The notes under the pieces are model-generated. The model was not told the DNA's origin. It ran no database searches and saw only the letters and a list, made by a program, of their open reading frames with translations. This document shows, in pieces, positions 6,353-8,253 of a stretch of 8,253 nucleotides of DNA. Numbering within the stretch: position 1 is the stretch's first letter; each line of letters starts with the position of its first letter. The DNA is from Alistipes sp. UBA928 (GTDB taxonomy: Bacteria; Bacteroidota; Bacteroidia; Bacteroidales; Rikenellaceae), in NCBI GenBank assembly GCA_002293665.1, contig DBDQ01000132.1:8648-16900 (forward strand). Reading direction: 5' to 3'. The translations under genes were made by a program, and so were the position numbers.

Positions 6353-6529
6353 TTACTTCTTGGCGGTTTCGACGGATACTTTGCGGAATTCCTTCAGGAG
6401 TTTGGAGAGTTCGAGTGCCGATTTGCGGGCACGTGTTCCGGCGGCTTTGTTTCCTTTTTCGAGCTGAAGCTGCATATTTTCTTGCAGGCTTTCGATCTCG
6501 GCATTGATCTTCGGTACGAGGTTTTTCAT
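6353..6529 (-). CDS. Histone H1-like (Hc1-type) small DNA-associated protein
   Basis: The gene encodes 58 residues from ATG at 6527-6529 to TAA at 6353-6355. The sequence begins MKNLVPKINAEIESL and continues with the stretch LEKGNKAAGTRARKSALEL (23-41) and KLLKEFRKVSVETAKK (43-58). This is the pattern of the short 'histone H1' proteins common in Bacteroidetes, related to chlamydial Hc1 only in part. It should be almost wholly helical, with a basic centre and C-terminus and ten lysines. Family knowledge suggests a nucleoid-associated role, but most members are uncharacterised. It has its own promoter (6575-6606) and terminator (6238-6266), so it is monocistronic, divergent from feoAB. Confident as a gene; the DNA-compaction role is inferred from family naming. 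Confidence 0.87.
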   Translation of the reverse strand: MKNLVPKINAEIESLQENMQLQLEKGNKAAGTRARKSALELSKLLKEFRKVSVETAKK

Positions 6530-6574
6530 AATGGATTAAGTTTTTATTAGAGAGTTAAAGTTTTTGCTTTGGCG

Positions 6575-6606
6575 CAAAGGTGCTTAAAAAAAATGTAAAT
6601 ACCAAA
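6575..6606 (-). promoter_or_regulatory. Promoter of the histone-like gene
   Basis: On the minus strand TTTG (6606-6603) precedes CACCTTTG (6582-6575) by exactly 20 bp. The -7 element has CA instead of TA but is otherwise a good match. An AT-rich spacer with eight consecutive T supports promoter function. The transcript would start near 6568, giving a leader of about 40 nt that is A/T-rich, as is usual upstream of strongly translated Bacteroidetes genes. Confidence 0.65.
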
Positions 6607-6663
6607 CGAATAGGCGAAATTATGACGTAAAAATCGCATTGAGACACCCTTTTGAGGCCGAAA

Positions 6664-6735
6664 GTGACAAAAGTCACCGCCATCTCCCCGAAAATAGCAC
6701 GGCGGGGTGTGAAAAATCCCCGAAAATGGGGATTT
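6664..6735. promoter_or_regulatory. Candidate operator region upstream of feoAB
   Basis: Three elements crowd this stretch: the palindrome GTGAC-aaaa-GTCAC (6664-6677); an 11-bp direct repeat TCCCCGAAAAT at 6685-6695 and 6717-6727, 32 bp apart (about three helical turns); and a perfect inverted repeat AAATCCCC (6714-6721) with GGGGATTT (6728-6735), which overlaps the expected -33 position of the feoAB promoter. A metal-responsive repressor would be a natural occupant, but none of these is a recognised Fur or DtxR box. Confidence 0.4.
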
Positions 6736-6755
6736 ACGCCGCCGCCAAAATACAC

Positions 6756-6763
6756 TACCTTTG
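6756..6763 (+). promoter_or_regulatory. feoB: -7 element of the feoAB promoter
   Basis: TACCTTTG matches TAnnTTTG. Transcription should begin near 6770, downstream of an in-frame GTG at 6766, so the ATG at 6793 is the better translation start. No clear TTTG exists at -33; the weak -33 overlaps an inverted repeat, fitting a regulated promoter. Confidence 0.7.
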
Positions 6764-6792
6764 TCGTGAATAAAAGCAGTAAAGATACAGGC

Positions 6793-8253
6793 ATGAGATT
6801 ATCGGATTTACAGACCGGCGAAACGGGCTATATAACAAGAGTATCGGGCCACGGAGGTTTCCGTCGCCGCATCATGGAGATGGGATTCGTCAGAGGGCAG
6901 AAGGTCGAGGTGATCCTGAACGCACCTTTGAAAGACCCCATCAAATATAGTGTTATGGGCTACGAGGTGTCGCTGCGCCGGGGCGAAGCGGCCATGATCG
7001 AGGTGGTGACCGAGGCCGAGGCCGCAGCCGTAGTCGAATCCACCTCCGGCAGCAGCCGCGGCAAGGGCAAGAGCAACGGAACGAGTGCCGACGACAACCG
7101 CAGCATCGAGAAGATAGTCTCCAGCCGCCGCAAGAGGATCGAGATAGCCCTCGTGGGCAATCCCAACAGCGGCAAATCGTCGCTCTACAACGCTCTGAGC
7201 GGCGGCCACGAGCACGTTGGTAACTACGGCGGGGTGACGGTCGAGGCAAAGAGGGGTACTTTCCGCCACGGCGGCTACGAGTTCGTGATCTACGACCTGC
7301 CTGGCACCTACGCGCTGTCGCCCTACACCCCCGAGGAGCTTTTCGTGCGCCACCACCTCACCGAACATATTCCCGACGTGATAGTGAACGTCGTTGCGGC
7401 GAGCAACCTCGAACGAAACCTCTATCTGACCACCGAACTTGTCGACATCGCGCAGGATATGGTGATCGCGCTCAACATGTACGACGAACTCACCGCAAGC
7501 GGAGCGAGGCTCGACGCCGCCACTCTCGAAACTCTGCTGGGTACCCCCGTGGTGCCGGTGGTTGCGCGCGACGGCCGGCGGATCAACAACCTGCTCGACG
7601 CCATAATCGAACTCTACGAGGGCCGCAACGCCGCCGTGCGCCACATCCACATCAACCATGGCCCCGTCATAGAGGAGGCTGTCGCCGAACTTCGCCGCAC
7701 TATGACCCCCGACTTCGACAGTTTCCCCAAACACTTCTCGCGCCGCTACCTGTTGCTGAAATTCCTCGAGCGCGACAGCGAGGTCGAGGCGCAGCTCGCC
7801 GCCGCCTGCCCCCGCTACGCCGAGTGGGTACCCGTGCGCGACACCCTCGTGGCGAAGGTCGAAAAAGAGTTGGGCGAGGATATCGAGACCGCCATCACCG
7901 ACGAGAAGTACGGCTTCATAGCCGGTGCCCTGCGCGAAACCTTCACCCCCGGAAAACAGGAGCGCCGCTCGGCCACTGCCGCCATCGACGCCGTGGTGAC
8001 ACACAAGCTGTGGGGTTTTCCCGTCTTCTTCTTCCTTATGTGGGTCATGTTCGAGCTGACGTTCAAAGTGGGTGAGTACCCGATGGCGTGGATCGAGTCG
8101 GGCGTCGCCTGGCTCGGGGGGCTCGTGGGACATGTGATGGCTCCGGGGCCGCTGCACGACCTGCTCGTCGACGGCATCATAGGCGGGGTGGGGAGCGTGA
8201 TCGTGTTTCTGCCCAACATCCTGATCCTCTTCCTGTGCATCTCGTTCATGGAG
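6793..8253 (+). CDS. feoB: FeoA-FeoB fusion, ferrous iron transporter (3' end outside window)
   Basis: The window holds the first 487 residues; the frame is open to the edge. Residues 1-73 are a complete FeoA SH3-like domain (GGFRRRIMEMGFVRG at 21-35, MGYEVSLRRGEA at 55-66). A Ser/Lys/Gly-rich linker (~76-113) leads to the FeoB G domain: P-loop GNPNSGKSS (122-130), Thr149 in the G2 loop, DLPG (168-171), NMYD (228-231). The helical GDI-type region follows (~285-390). Membrane segments begin near 405, and the hallmark GVGSVIVFLPN lies at 465-475. The protein imports Fe2+ across the inner membrane, with the G domain in the cytoplasm. FeoAB fusion is typical of Bacteroidetes. One oddity is Ala202 in VVAASNLERNLYLT, where FeoB proteins normally have Asp. 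The gene is divergent from the histone-like gene and has its own promoter. Confidence 0.95.
   Translation, partial: MRLSDLQTGETGYITRVSGHGGFRRRIMEMGFVRGQKVEVILNAPLKDPIKYSVMGYEVSLRRGEAAMIEVVTEAEAAAVVESTSGSSRGKGKSNGTSADDNRSIEKIVSSRRKRIEIALVGNPNSGKSSLYNALSGGHEHVGNYGGVTVEAKRGTFRHGGYEFVIYDLPGTYALSPYTPEELFVRHHLTEHIPDVIVNVVAASNLERNLYLTTELVDIAQDMVIALNMYDELTASGARLDAATLETLLGTPVVPVVARDGRRINNLLDAIIELYEGRNAAVRHIHINHGPVIEEAVAELRRTMTPDFDSFPKHFSRRYLLLKFLERDSEVEAQLAAACPRYAEWVPVRDTLVAKVEKELGEDIETAITDEKYGFIAGALRETFTPGKQERRSATAAIDAVVTHKLWGFPVFFFLMWVMFELTFKVGEYPMAWIESGVAWLGGLVGHVMAPGPLHDLLVDGIIGGVGSVIVFLPNILILFLCISFME

Noticed and set aside
6766..6768. GTG as start of feoAB
   Set aside because: It lies three bases after the -7 element and so upstream of the predicted transcription start; FeoA homology begins at the ATG 6793.
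6808..8157. Minus-strand open frame of 449 codons opposite feoAB
   Set aside because: The plus strand encodes an unmistakable FeoAB fusion; the antisense product is an anomalous His/Gly/Val-rich sequence without motifs.

Overview
The window looks like a chromosomal segment of a moderately GC-rich Bacteroidales bacterium. An Alistipes/Rikenellaceae-type genome is my best guess, from overall feel rather than any search. The support is: a FeoA-FeoB fusion, a short Bacteroidetes-type histone H1-like gene, a GIN-domain (DUF2807) protein, secreted proteins whose signal peptides end in Ala-Gln, and several promoters of the Bacteroidetes form TTTG-N20-TAnnTTTG.

Layout, left to right. Positions 1-198 hold no gene I can support, but contain two strong hairpin terminators. 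Positions 199-4004 (minus strand) are a compact hemicellulose operon, transcribed right to left: a GH43 glycosidase with a CBM6-like C-terminus (2637-4004), a GH51 alpha-L-arabinofuranosidase (1052-2575) and an alpha/beta-hydrolase esterase (199-1041). All three carry signal peptides. Together they could remove arabinose, xylose and ester groups from arabinoxylan or arabinan oligosaccharides in the periplasm. A good promoter lies at 4052-4083 within a cluster of inverted boxes. A perfect 16-bp hairpin sits between the GH43 and GH51 genes, and a terminator follows the esterase.

Positions 4101-5060 (minus) encode a membrane protein with a TPR-like extracytoplasmic region, a transmembrane helix and a LuxR-like C-terminal helix-turn-helix. 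It is a candidate membrane-tethered regulator lying just upstream of the glycosidase operon. Its predicted start lies in one arm of a 159-bp MITE-like inverted-repeat element (5048-5206) that abuts the stop codon of the next gene. Positions 5207-6052 (minus) encode a secreted GIN-domain beta-helix protein with a regular ladder of Ser-Gly-Ala turns.

Positions 6353-6529 (minus) encode the 58-residue histone H1-like protein. It is transcribed divergently from a feoAB ferrous-iron transporter gene (6793 to the window end, plus strand, 3' end missing). The intergenic region between them has a promoter in each direction plus palindromes and a spaced 11-bp direct repeat that could be an iron-responsive operator.

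The most noteworthy items are the MITE-like element and its relation to the neighbouring start and stop codons, the tethered regulator next to the hemicellulase operon, the operator-like boxes before GH43 and feoAB, and an Asp-to-Ala change at a usually conserved position of the FeoB G domain.
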